DNA of 64,000 bases. It comes from JABAAW01 sp965216605 (GTDB lineage Bacteria > Pseudomonadota > Alphaproteobacteria > JABAAW01). The position numbers and the translations under genes were made by a program. Shown piece by piece: positions 18,046-26,508 of this stretch. The stretch covers positions 1,116,001 to 1,180,000 of the forward strand of contig CBDCGG010000002.1 in assembly GCA_965216605.1 (NCBI GenBank), given 5' to 3'. Numbering within the stretch: position 1 is the stretch's first letter; each line of letters starts with the position of its first letter. The notes beneath the pieces were generated by a model. It had not been told where the DNA came from. It searched no databases and saw nothing but the letters and a program-made list of their open reading frames with translations.

Positions 18046-19698
18046 GTGCAAAGGCTCGCGGCAAACTCTCCTGTCCTGCCCAGCCTGATGGTGCAGGCAA
18101 CGGGGTCGCACGCGGGCAAGTCGGTTTTCGTAGCAGGATTATGCCGCCTGCTGCGACGAAGGGGATGGCGAGTAGCTCCCTTCAAGCCGCAGAACATGGC
18201 AAACAATGCCGCGGTAACACAAGACGGCGGAGAGATCGCGCGCGCGCAGGCATTGCAATGTCTCGCCTGCGGTTGCGAGCCTTGCGTCGACATGAACCCG
18301 GTCTTGTTGAAACCTCAAGCGGGAGGCAGCGCGCAGCTCGTCGTAGGCGGGCGGCGGCAGGGTGAGGTTTTCGCCAAAGACTACCCTACCTTGCGAACGA
18401 AATTGTTGCAGCCCGTGCGCGAGAGCTATCGTCGTTTGCGCTCGCGCTTCGATGTCGTCGTCGTGGAGGGGGCGGGCAGTCCTGCTGAGCTCAATTTGCG
18501 CGCGGGCGATATCGCCAACATGGGCTTTGCCTGCGCCGAGAAAATTCCTGTCGTCGTGCTAGGCGATGTAGAGCGAGGCGGCAGCTTGGCGGCTCTGTGC
18601 GGAACGCATCTCTTGCTCTCGCAGCAGGAGCGAGCTCTTGTTCGGGGGTATGTCATCAACAAGTTTCGTGGCGATGTATCTCTGTTTGACGAAGCCTTGA
18701 GCCTCATCACAGAGCGCACAGGATGGGATTCGCTGGGAGTAGTGCCGTGGTTTGACGACTTGGCTGCCTTGCCCGACGAAGACTCATTAGGCGCGGCTAG
18801 AAAAAAAAACAACGGCGAAGACAAGGGTAAGAGAGAGAGTAAAGGAAAGACGATGTGTCGAGTGGCTGTGTTGCGCTATCCTTATGCGTCGAATGTCGAT
18901 GACTTGGATCCTTTGTTGTTGGATGAAAACTTTGCCGTGACTTTTGTCGAGGCGGGAGAGGTTGTGCCGCAAGAAACAGATTTGCTGGTATTGTTGGGCT
19001 CGAAGTCGGTGTTGTCGGACTTATCGTTTGTGCGCAAGCAGGGTTGGGATATTGATGTGTCGTCGCTTGTGCGAAGGGGGGGGTATGTCCTTGGAATTTG
19101 CGGAGGTTATCAGATGTTGGGCGAGGTGCTGGAGGATGCGGAGGGTTTGGAGGGGGCGGCGGGCAGCGCGCGGGGATTGGGCTTGCTGGCGGTGGAGACA
19201 AGCTTGACGCGACGCAAGCGATTGCAGCGACGGAGAGGGCAGGCGAGGCTCAATTTTGGAGACGAGGGGGGAGAGAAAATTGTAGCCGTAGAGGGGTATG
19301 AGATGCATAAGGGTCTCACCAAGGTTAGGGAGGAGCGGGAGAAGAAGGCGGCGGGAGGAATGTTACGAGGGTGGTTATCGGATGGTGAGGCGAGCGATGG
19401 GGATATGTTTTCGGATATGTCTCATGGGGTTATGTCGAGCGATGGGAGGGTGATGGGTTGTTATTGGCATGGATTGTTTTGCGGGGAGGATTTTCGCAAG
19501 AGTATTTATGAGGGTATTGTGAGGGGAGGTAGATGGCGTTCGGGCATAGAGTATAGTGATCGGCTTGAGAATGTATTGGAGGGCTGGGCGGATCATTTGG
19601 AGGAGCATTGTAATTTGGCGATGTTGTTGGGTGATGAGTCTGAAAAATTAGGGATGGGTGGCCGAGTGGTTGAAGGCGTCGGTCTTGAAAACCGATAG
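18046..19698 (+). CDS. cobQ: Cobyric acid synthase
   Basis: Glutamine-dependent amidation of four carboxamides of adenosyl-cobyrinic acid a,c-diamide. N-terminal synthetase: VQATGSHAGKSVFVAGLCRLLRRRG, FKPQNMANNA, VVVVEGAGSPAELNL. C-terminal triad GATase: GYVLGICGGYQMLG holds the nucleophilic Cys, and VMGCYWHGLF the catalytic His. At 550 aa it is longer than usual. The family's normal end corresponds to about NLAMLLGDE; the frame then runs 47 bases into the tRNA-Ser gene before reaching a stop. GTG 18046 is used because it leads directly into LMVQATGSHAGKS. The last third is very G-rich. Confidence 0.92.
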   Translation: MQRLAANSPVLPSLMVQATGSHAGKSVFVAGLCRLLRRRGWRVAPFKPQNMANNAAVTQDGGEIARAQALQCLACGCEPCVDMNPVLLKPQAGGSAQLVVGGRRQGEVFAKDYPTLRTKLLQPVRESYRRLRSRFDVVVVEGAGSPAELNLRAGDIANMGFACAEKIPVVVLGDVERGGSLAALCGTHLLLSQQERALVRGYVINKFRGDVSLFDEALSLITERTGWDSLGVVPWFDDLAALPDEDSLGAARKKNNGEDKGKRESKGKTMCRVAVLRYPYASNVDDLDPLLLDENFAVTFVEAGEVVPQETDLLVLLGSKSVLSDLSFVRKQGWDIDVSSLVRRGGYVLGICGGYQMLGEVLEDAEGLEGAAGSARGLGLLAVETSLTRRKRLQRRRGQARLNFGDEGGEKIVAVEGYEMHKGLTKVREEREKKAAGGMLRGWLSDGEASDGDMFSDMSHGVMSSDGRVMGCYWHGLFCGEDFRKSIYEGIVRGGRWRSGIEYSDRLENVLEGWADHLEEHCNLAMLLGDESEKLGMGGRVVEGVGLENR

Positions 19699-19738
19699 GG
19701 GAGTGATCCTCTCGTGGGTTCGAATCCCACCCCATCCG
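19652..19738 (+). tRNA. tRNA-Ser (anticodon TGA)
   Basis: Acceptor GGATGGG (19652..19658) pairs with CCCATCC (19731..19737). Anticodon stem TCGGT/ACCGA encloses loop CTTGAAA, giving anticodon TGA. A long variable arm and the T-loop GGTTCGAATCC are present, as expected for class II tRNA. CCA is not encoded. It overlaps the cobQ reading frame by 47 bases. Confidence 0.96.
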
Positions 19739-19749
19739 TTGCGCCAATA

Positions 19750-19977
19750 TCATGGACGCGCACGAGTGATTTTTACGGATGCAAAACATCGCGTGCGTAG
19801 CAAACATCATCGCGTTTCGTAGAAACGCGCAAGCTGAATCGCAACACAGCACGGCGATCCTGTTTTCCTCCACCTAGCGACAAAAAAAATCGCGCGGAGC
19901 GCAAAAAACATGGAAAAAATCGCTTTGTGGGTTGACAAAATATGCAAAAAATGCGAAAAACAGTGCAAGTGATTCGC
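19750..19977 (+). repeat. Dispersed repeat module C, copy 1, including a shared upstream element
   Basis: Mosaic of strings seen elsewhere in the window: tttacggatgcaaaacatcg (also at 25635..25660 and, partly, 33770..33785), gcgtgcgtagcaaacatc (also 33784..33801), gaaacgcgcaagctg.ctcgcaacac (also near 25710..25745), and a 3' part shared in inverted orientation with 29591..29700. Lies between tRNA-Ser and an AT-rich gene. Confidence 0.75.
19932..19977 (+). promoter_or_regulatory. Upstream element shared with the DNA methyltransferase gene
   Basis: TTGACA followed by a segment with gcaaaaaatgcgaaaaacag and gcaag.gattc. The same sequence, differing at few positions, precedes the methyltransferase on the minus strand (29591..29634). 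TTGACA could be a -35 box, but no good -10 follows at 16-18 bases. Shared placement ahead of two horizontally acquired-looking genes suggests a promoter or operator rather than chance. Confidence 0.45.
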
Positions 19978-20025
19978 AGGTATACGAATTTTTTTAAGAA
20001 ACCTGAAAGAGAAAGAACAAGGATA

Positions 20026-21078
20026 ATGGCAATTTTCTCCGATAAAAAATCTCTCCCTCAAGTACAATTCAGCAGTGAGAGCGAATTTGAAAAAGAAGTG
20101 TTTTCTAATTGCAGAATGTTTTTTGGAGAAAAAACAATTCTACTGGATACAAAAAAGCTTTTGCAGGGAGCAGTAAAATCAACCATTCCTGACGGGTATC
20201 TTTTTGATTTTTCTGATTCCTCCGAAGCAACCATTTACATGATAGAAGTTGAAACGGAAAGTCATGATTTTTATAGTCATATCGTTCCTCAAATAACAAA
20301 ATTTTTAGGAATTTACAGAACTCAAGAATCAAGAAACAAATTGGCATCTGTAATTTACAGCATTATCGATTTGGACAAAGAAATAAATAAGATTTTTTCT
20401 AATTTTCTTGGAAAAAAAGAAATTTATAAATCTTTACTGGATATGATTAACGAAAGAAACAAAATTCTTTTAATTATGGACAGCGAAAAACATAAAAATG
20501 CATTCGAGGAAATGGTTGAAATTTATGCCGAATGGGGGAAAACAGTGGAAAGAGCTGTTATAAAAAAATTTACCGATGGAGAGCAAACTATTTACGACAT
20601 GAAACCTGCATGGGAGGGGCTAGAATACTCTGATGAAGAAAAAGAAGAAAAGGTGTCTGGATTTGAAGGCGAAGAAATTAAATTATCTAAATACGATGAA
20701 AGTCTTCACACGTACGGAATTCACGAAGAAACTTTTGAAATTTATCAACTTCTAAAGTCAGAAATTAAAAAAATTAATTCTGAAATATTTTTTGCTCCTA
20801 AAAAAAATTATATTAATGTTGCAACGAACAAAAAACCAATTGTTCATATTTGGATTAGAAAGTCAAAGCTCCGTCTTACACTTTTCACTTCAGAGGATGA
20901 AGCAAAAAAATACTTGGAACCCAAAAATTTTCCTAATATTAAATCCCCTTCAGAAAAAGCAATTAATTGGCACGGCACTACCGTATGTAATCTTTCGGTT
21001 ACCAACAAAGGAATAATTGCTGAAGCCATTAGTATTTTAAAGTATATTATTGATAAAGACAAAAAAAGATATGGATAA
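20026..21078 (+). CDS. Putative nuclease-like protein with C-terminal DUF5655-like domain
   Basis: 350 aa, AT-rich, with codon use (AAA, ATT, GAA) unlike every neighbour; likely acquired horizontally. The N-terminal half has IPDGYLFDFSD followed by IYMIEVETESHD, a spacing compatible with a PD-(D/E)xK nuclease core (Asp, then Glu-x-Glu). The C-terminal part from HTYGIHEETFEIYQLL to the end (KPIVHIWIRKSKLRLTLF) resembles DUF5655 domains. ATG 20026 is chosen because the earlier in-frame ATG 19942 lies inside a repeat shared with another gene's promoter region. A role in defence is possible but unproven. Confidence 0.55.
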   Translation: MAIFSDKKSLPQVQFSSESEFEKEVFSNCRMFFGEKTILLDTKKLLQGAVKSTIPDGYLFDFSDSSEATIYMIEVETESHDFYSHIVPQITKFLGIYRTQESRNKLASVIYSIIDLDKEINKIFSNFLGKKEIYKSLLDMINERNKILLIMDSEKHKNAFEEMVEIYAEWGKTVERAVIKKFTDGEQTIYDMKPAWEGLEYSDEEKEEKVSGFEGEEIKLSKYDESLHTYGIHEETFEIYQLLKSEIKKINSEIFFAPKKNYINVATNKKPIVHIWIRKSKLRLTLFTSEDEAKKYLEPKNFPNIKSPSEKAINWHGTTVCNLSVTNKGIIAEAISILKYIIDKDKKRYG

Positions 21079-21099
21079 ATTAACACTTCGTGCGTTCTT

Positions 21100-21230
21100 T
21101 TCTCCTCTATATTCTAGGCAAAATTAAAGACGCCCTACCATGCTACGAGTCATGCTTGCGCACGGCAAGCCGTGCGCTTTTGAATAAGAGGCTACGCGCT
21201 ACGCGCGTAGTTTTTTGCTCCGTCTATTGC
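21100..21230 (-). repeat. Dispersed repeat module D, copy 1
   Basis: Contains tattctaggcaaaattaaagacgc, then tgctacgagtca, cttttgaataagaggctacgcgc. Nearly the same order occurs at 34430..34545; inverted and diverged versions lie at 25686..25775 and 27950..28075. Directly precedes module A here and at 34545. Confidence 0.7.
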
Positions 21231-21269
21231 GCGAGCGGGGGGATAAATTCCCCCGTGCGTAGATAAAGC

Positions 21270-21459
21270 GCTTACGCGCTCGCTGACGCGGAATCTTTTG
21301 CGGGGGAACTTCGTCTGCTCTAAGCTACGCTCGCTCGCTTTGCTCGCTACGCCACTCGCCTCTCGCCTCGCTTTTTTACGAGGCGAGCAAGATGGCTCGT
21401 GCCCCATGCGCAAAAATCACTTCGCCCAAAAATAATTTTAAGGCTCGCTCGTCTTGCGT
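21270..21459 (-). repeat. Dispersed repeat module A, copy 2
   Basis: Inverted copy of 10119..10310 with few differences. Lies between the AT-rich gene (plus) and the hydantoinase gene (minus), so in a convergent gap. Confidence 0.85.
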
Positions 21460-21550
21460 TCTGCCGTCAATACAAAAAGCCCGTGTCTGCCTTTGCGATG
21501 CGCGCTCCTTAAAAAGCGCAGGCGAGCAAAGCCAGACAAACAAAAAAACA
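21460..21550 (-). repeat. Dispersed repeat module B, copy 2
   Basis: Inverted: tacaaaaagcccgtgtctg, ccttaaaaagcgcaggcgagcaaagccagacaaacaaaaaaac. Ends about 20 bases from the hydantoinase stop codon, the same relation to a 3' gene end as copies at 9985, 27749 and 33613. Confidence 0.7.
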
Positions 21551-21571
21551 AAGCCAGAAACGCTCATCAAG

Positions 21572-24500
21572 TCAAGCCTTCCCAAATCCCCCGCCCCCCG
21601 GCGTCTCCATCACAAATACATCCCCCACCCCCATCTCCGTTTGAGCATTCCCCCCCAAAACCTCCCTCCCCCCATCCACACGCTCCACAATGTTAAGCCC
21701 ACACTTCCCATCTCCACCACCCCCCAACCCATAAGGAACCTCCCTCCGCTTCGAACTCAATAAACTCAAAGTAGCATCCTCCAAAAAAACTAACCGCCTC
21801 ACAACCCCCTCCCCACCCCTCCGCTTCCCACTCCCGCCAGAGCCACTCCGCAAACAAAAACTCTCCAACAAAACAGGAAACCGAGACTCCAAAATCTCCA
21901 AATCCGTCATGCGCGTGTTCGTCATATGACTATGAACCCCGCTCGCCCCGTCATGATCACTCCCCGCTCCCGTCCCTCCGCAAATCGTCTCGTAGTTCTG
22001 ATAGCGCGCATTCCCGTAAATAACATTGTTCATCGTCCCCTGCGAAGACGCCATCACTCCCAAAGCCCCATACAAAGCATCAACAATCCCCTGCGATACC
22101 TCCGTATTACCCGCAACAACCGCCGCAGGATAACGCGGAGATAACATCGATCCCTCAGGAACAATAATCCGTAAAGGACGAAGACAGCCATCGTTCAACG
22201 CAATGTCCTCATCCAAAAGCGTGCGAAAGACATACAAAACCGCCGCTCGAACAATCGAAGAAGGAGCATTGTAGTTTCCCGCATCCTGCACAGAAGTACC
22301 CCCGAAATCAACGCACGCCTCCCCCCGCCTCTCGTCCAGCACGATGCGCACAACAATCCGTGAGCCGTTATCCAGCCCATAACAAAAATCTCCGCTACCC
22401 CTAATACGCATCGTGGAGAGACATCGGCGAATGCACGCCTCGCCGTAATCTTGCACATAGCCCGCATAAAGCTTCAGATGCACAAGCGAGAAAGAATCGA
22501 TCGCCTCCGCCAACGCACGAGCACCCCGCGTTGTCGCCGCCACCTGCGCCCGCAAGTCCGCCAAGTTCGTATCAAGAGAACGACAGGGATGCAGACCGCT
22601 CGACAAGATTTTACGCATCTCTTTCTCTAAGAAACGCTCGCCTGAGACCAACAACAAATTGTCGAGCAACACCCCCTCCTCGTCGATATGGCAACTGCAC
22701 GGCGGCGCAGAGCCGGGTACAAGCCCTCCGATATCGGCATGGTGTCCGCGTGCCGCCAAGTAAAAACAAGGGACAAGCGGCATAGCGTTTTGTGTTGTTG
22801 CCGCCTTGTCAAAAAACGGACGCACCACCGTAATATCCGGCAGATGCGTACCCCCCGCGTACGGAGAGTTCAAAACATACACATCACCCTCCTTCATCCC
22901 ATGCGCATGCTTGCTTATGACCGCCTTGATCGAATCGCTCATCGATCCCAAATGCACAGGAATGTGCGGCGCGTTTGCAACAAGGTTGCCGTGCGCATCG
23001 AACAAGGCGCAAGAAAAATCAAGCCTCTCCTTGATATTGACCGAGTGTGCCGTGTTTTGCAGCGTCAACCCCATCTGCTCTGCGATCGAGCGAAACAGGT
23101 TTCCCGTAATCTCCAACAACACGGGATCGGCTCGCGACACTTCTCCTGCTCTTCTCTTATTTCCTGCCTGCTCTTTTGTATCTAGCGTACGTACTTCTGT
23201 ACGCGTGGACTTTGCGTTTGAAGATCGTACGCGTGTGGCAACAAGGTTGCCCTCCGCGCAAACACGCGCAACCCACGAAGTCTCCAAGACGATCGTCGAA
23301 GAAGATTCGGTGATAAGCGCAGGCCCCTCAATCTGTGCGCCAGCCCTCAACCCCGCGCGCTCGTACAGAGGGCAATCGCGCCATCCCCCAGCGATTATTT
23401 CTTGCGCCGCCCCTCCCACATAGAGCGCAACATTCTCCACAGCCTTCGGCGTATGCGCAGACACGCGAACCTCTTTGAGTCGCCGTCGCACCTGTCGCTT
23501 TTCTGCGACGACCTCCAGCGAAACGGAATCGATCACCAGCCCCTCGTTACGAGCAGCACGAAAGCCGAAGGCGCGACGATAGGCTTGTCCGTAGGCACGA
23601 CGCATAGCGAGGGCAGAAGCTGCTGCAACCTCAAGGGTGGTGTCGCTGCCCGCCGCGCGCAAGCGTACCTTGCGCACGAGCGAAACGGACTCATCCCCCA
23701 CCATCTGCAGAGCGACCTGCGCCCGTGCCGCCTCCTCCAAAGGCGCGCAAGCCGCACTGACTACCACCTCTGCATTGTCGCCAAACGCTACCGAGACTTG
23801 CGCTTCACGCAGCGCACGCAAGGCAGCCTCCCCCATGCCGTAGGCGGAGAGCAAGCCTGCCAAAGGATGAAACAGAATCCGCTCTATCCCCAGCCGATCG
23901 GCGACGGCGCAGGCGTGTTGTCCGCTCGCGCCGCCGAAACTCTGCAGCGTGTAGCGCGACACCTCGTAGCCTCGTTCTACGGAGATCTCTCTGATCGCGT
24001 GAGCCATGTTGTCGTTGGCGATAGCGACGAACCCCGCCGCCACCTCCGCCTCCGAGAGGAGACTCTTCTTAGCCATTTCCTGCGACACCTCACGAGCGAG
24101 CGCGCGAAACTTACGCGCGACCACGGCGCTATCGAGTTTGTCTTTGCCGCTATCTCCGAACTGCCGAGGAAAGTGCGTCGCTTGAATTCTTCCCAGCAGC
24201 ACATTGCAATCGGTGAGCGTGAGAGGACCGCCGCGACCGTAGCAAGCGGGACCTGGGTTTGCTCCTGCTGACCTGGGGCCGACGCGCAACTTGAGCCCGT
24301 CGAAACCCAGCACCGACCCTCCGCCTGCGGCGATCGTGCGGATGTTCAGCATGGGCGTGCGTAGCCTGACCCCGTCGATTTCGGTTTCAAAGCGACGCTC
24401 GAAGGCACCGTCGTAGTGCGAGATATCGCTGGAAGTTCCTCCCATGTCGAAGCCGATCAGGCGCAACTTCTTGGTGGCGAACGCGCGCTGTGCTGTTGCC

Positions 24501-25363
24501 ACCATCCCGACGACGCCGCCTGCGGGTCCTGAGAGCACGGCGTCCTTACCGCGACAATGCTGTTTTGCTACGAGTCCTCCGTTCGATTGCATGAAGAAGA
24601 GTCTTGTGTCGCCGAGTTTTGCGCCTAGCTGCTCCACATAACTTTGCACGACGGGCGAGAGGTAGGCATCTAATACTGTTGTGTCGGCACGAGGAACGAT
24701 CTTGACTAAGGGAGAAACTTCCGAGCTCAGAGAGATCTGCTCGAAGCCCAAGTTGTGCGCGAGCGCGCCTATCCGCTGCTCTTCTTGAGGACATAGGCAG
24801 GCGTGCGGCAGGGCGACGGCGACCGAGCGCAATCCTGCGCGTCGAGCTTGTTTCAGTTTTGTATGCGCTTCTGTCTCGTCGAGTGCTTTCAGGCATGCGC
24901 CGTGTGCGTCGCGTCGTGTTTTGAGTTCTACCACCCGATCGTAGAGCGGCTTCGGGCGGAGGATATTTCTGGCAAAAATATCGGGGCGTGTTTGATAGCC
25001 GATCAGCAACAGGTCGCGAAAGCCTTCTGCAACGACGAAGAGGGTAGGCTCGCCTTTGCGTTCGAGCAGCGCGTTTGTTGCGATGGTCGTTCCCATCTTG
25101 ACGACGGCTATGGGGGCATCTTCGGGGGCTTGGAACAGGTTTGTCAGGCGCGCGATACCTTCTAATGCTGCGTCGTCGTAGTGTGGCGATACAGAGAGCA
25201 GTTTCAGCGTCAGCAAATCGGACAAAGAATCGCTGAAGCGTGTCACTTCGGAGGGGAGGGATGCGGTCAGACGGCGGCCTTGCGGAGGACGAGCGATGAT
25301 ATCGGTGAAGGTTCCGCCGCGGTCGATGAAGAACTGCCAACCTGATTCTATGCCTGATTCCAT
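21572..25363 (-). CDS. 5-oxoprolinase / N-methylhydantoinase (fused HyuA-HyuB, ATP-dependent)
   Basis: A 1263-aa protein of the OPLAH type, which opens the lactam ring of 5-oxoproline or a hydantoin with ATP. HyuA half: FIDRGGTFTDIIARPP near the start, VKMGTTIATNALLERKGE, GFRDLLLIGYQTRPDIF, DMGGTSSDIS. HyuB half from about residue 720: RSIAEQMGLTLQNTAHSVNIKERLDFSCALFD, GNLVANAPHIPVHLGSM, and NTRMTDLEILESRFP. A longer frame to 25531 would translate the antisense of tRNA-Arg, so I start at ATG 25363 (MESGIESGW). The 3' third of the coding strand is extremely G/T-rich. Confidence 0.9.
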   Translation of the reverse strand: MESGIESGWQFFIDRGGTFTDIIARPPQGRRLTASLPSEVTRFSDSLSDLLTLKLLSVSPHYDDAALEGIARLTNLFQAPEDAPIAVVKMGTTIATNALLERKGEPTLFVVAEGFRDLLLIGYQTRPDIFARNILRPKPLYDRVVELKTRRDAHGACLKALDETEAHTKLKQARRAGLRSVAVALPHACLCPQEEQRIGALAHNLGFEQISLSSEVSPLVKIVPRADTTVLDAYLSPVVQSYVEQLGAKLGDTRLFFMQSNGGLVAKQHCRGKDAVLSGPAGGVVGMVATAQRAFATKKLRLIGFDMGGTSSDISHYDGAFERRFETEIDGVRLRTPMLNIRTIAAGGGSVLGFDGLKLRVGPRSAGANPGPACYGRGGPLTLTDCNVLLGRIQATHFPRQFGDSGKDKLDSAVVARKFRALAREVSQEMAKKSLLSEAEVAAGFVAIANDNMAHAIREISVERGYEVSRYTLQSFGGASGQHACAVADRLGIERILFHPLAGLLSAYGMGEAALRALREAQVSVAFGDNAEVVVSAACAPLEEAARAQVALQMVGDESVSLVRKVRLRAAGSDTTLEVAAASALAMRRAYGQAYRRAFGFRAARNEGLVIDSVSLEVVAEKRQVRRRLKEVRVSAHTPKAVENVALYVGGAAQEIIAGGWRDCPLYERAGLRAGAQIEGPALITESSSTIVLETSWVARVCAEGNLVATRVRSSNAKSTRTEVRTLDTKEQAGNKRRAGEVSRADPVLLEITGNLFRSIAEQMGLTLQNTAHSVNIKERLDFSCALFDAHGNLVANAPHIPVHLGSMSDSIKAVISKHAHGMKEGDVYVLNSPYAGGTHLPDITVVRPFFDKAATTQNAMPLVPCFYLAARGHHADIGGLVPGSAPPCSCHIDEEGVLLDNLLLVSGERFLEKEMRKILSSGLHPCRSLDTNLADLRAQVAATTRGARALAEAIDSFSLVHLKLYAGYVQDYGEACIRRCLSTMRIRGSGDFCYGLDNGSRIVVRIVLDERRGEACVDFGGTSVQDAGNYNAPSSIVRAAVLYVFRTLLDEDIALNDGCLRPLRIIVPEGSMLSPRYPAAVVAGNTEVSQGIVDALYGALGVMASSQGTMNNVIYGNARYQNYETICGGTGAGSDHDGASGVHSHMTNTRMTDLEILESRFPVLLESFCLRSGSGGSGKRRGGEGVVRRLVFLEDATLSLLSSKRREVPYGLGGGGDGKCGLNIVERVDGGREVLGGNAQTEMGVGDVFVMETPGGGGFGKA

Positions 25364-25420
25364 GATAGACTTGCTGATAGGGGAGACGATAGAATCGTTG
25401 ATGGCGTTGTTGGTTTTTTT

Positions 25421-25494
25421 GTCCTCGTAGCTCAGTCGGATAGAGCACAGGATTCCTAATCCTGGGGTCGTGGGTTCGAATCCCGCCGAGGACG
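25421..25494 (+). tRNA. tRNA-Arg (anticodon CCT)
   Basis: Acceptor GTCCTCG (25421..25427) pairs with CGAGGAC (25487..25493). D-arm GCTCAGTCGGATAGAGC, anticodon stem CAGGA/TCCTG with loop TTCCTAA (anticodon CCT), T-arm GTGGGTTCGAATCCCGC. CCA not encoded. It sits 57 bases upstream of the hydantoinase start, on the opposite strand. Confidence 0.95.
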
Positions 25495-25965
25495 CTCTGC
25501 TAGAGAGTAGGGGGTTGGGGGGGGAAGGCAAGAAGAAAATGGGGAGGGTTTGCGCTCGCGCGATGTGAGTTGTGCGTGTTTGCTTCTGCTTGCTAGCTCA
25601 CGGGCGCGCTGTGGCGAGGAGGAGCGCGGGTAGTCTTTACGGATGCAAAACATCGTGCGCGTAGCGCACGGGGAGCGCGAGATGCGTAACCTCTTATTTA
25701 AAAGTGCGTTTCGCAGAAACGCGCAAGCTGACTCGCAACACGGTAGAGCGTCTTTAATTTTGCCTAGAAGATAGAGATAAAAAGAATCGGCGGAGCGCGC
25801 TTTTTTAAATTTAAAAAAATCGTAACCTATAGCGATGATAAATTTTATTTACCTTCTCCATTTTTTTAATATTGTACTCTTTTTCTTTCTTGTTATTTAA
25901 ATAGGGCGAGGAAAACCCAATCACCCTAACCTGCGCCGTACCATGTTACGAGTCCGCAACGCCAT
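25495..25965. repeat. Gene-free stretch with mosaic repeats (modules C and D)
   Basis: 470 bases between tRNA-Arg and ectC. 25628..25670 carries the gtctttacggatgcaaaacatcg string of module C; 25686..25775 carries cctcttatttaaaagtgcg, acgcgcaagctgactcgcaacacgg and gcctagaagatagag of module D, inverted relative to 34430..34545. 25800..25910 is AT-rich with no recognisable gene. Confidence 0.65.
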
Positions 25966-26349
25966 CTAATACGAAGAGGCAACGTCCTCTTCAAGGCTGT
26001 GACGCTCATCGCCCCTAAGCGGCGGAGAAAAAACGCACACCATTCGCAATCCCTCCGTCGTCTCAACAGAGTGTCGGTCGTGCTTGTCAAGCGCAAAAAG
26101 AACGCCCGGCGCAAGAGCATGTTTCTCACCCGTCTCCTCGTTCGTAAGCTGCCCCGCACCCTCCAAGACATAGCAAGACTCCAAGTGTTTTTTGTACTGT
26201 AGCGTGACCTTCGCACCACGCTCTAATGTCGTGTCGGTGAAGGAAAAGCCCATGTTGTCACGCTCCAGCAGAAAGCGTCGGCTCTGCCCCTGCCCCCAAG
26301 CGACATCGCGCTCCGATCCCTGTATGCTGGCAAGCGAGGTTACAATCAT
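25966..26349 (-). CDS. ectC: Ectoine synthase-like cupin (EctC)
   Basis: 127 aa, full length for EctC, the cupin that cyclises N-acetyl-diaminobutyrate to the osmolyte ectoine. Strong family features: start MIVTSLASIQGSERDVAWGQGQSRRFLL, YKKHLESCYVLEGAGQL, APGVLFALDKHDRHSVE and LRMVCVFSPPLRGDE. No ectA or ectB lies nearby, so it is a lone copy in this window; lone EctC proteins may act on externally supplied precursor or another substrate. It lies in a repeat-rich region between two tRNA-Arg genes. Confidence 0.85.
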   Translation of the reverse strand: MIVTSLASIQGSERDVAWGQGQSRRFLLERDNMGFSFTDTTLERGAKVTLQYKKHLESCYVLEGAGQLTNEETGEKHALAPGVLFALDKHDRHSVETTEGLRMVCVFSPPLRGDERHSLEEDVASSY

Positions 26350-26385
26350 CTCGGTTCTCCTTTCTCTCTTTGCGTTGTGTAAGTG

Positions 26386-26459
26386 CGCGCCCGGGAGGAT
26401 TCGAACCCCCGACCTTTTGATTCGTAGTCAAACACTCTATCCAACTGAGCTACGGGCGC
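26386..26459 (-). tRNA. tRNA-Arg (anticodon ACG)
   Basis: Read on the minus strand: acceptor GCGCCCG pairs with CGGGCGC, D-arm AGCTCAGTTGGATAGAG, anticodon stem TTTGA/TCAAA with loop CTACGAA (anticodon ACG), T-loop GGTTCGAATCC. It lies 36 bases upstream of ectC on the same strand. CCA not encoded. Confidence 0.95.
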
Positions 26460-26508
26460 ACGGCAGAATCATCTTGGCATGCCAAAGACAATAACGCAAG
26501 AATAGACC

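Noticed and set aside
25364..25531. N-terminal extension of the hydantoinase frame (MPSPPNPLLSS...)
   Set aside because: It is the antisense of tRNA-Arg(CCT); the conserved HyuA start begins just after ATG 25363.
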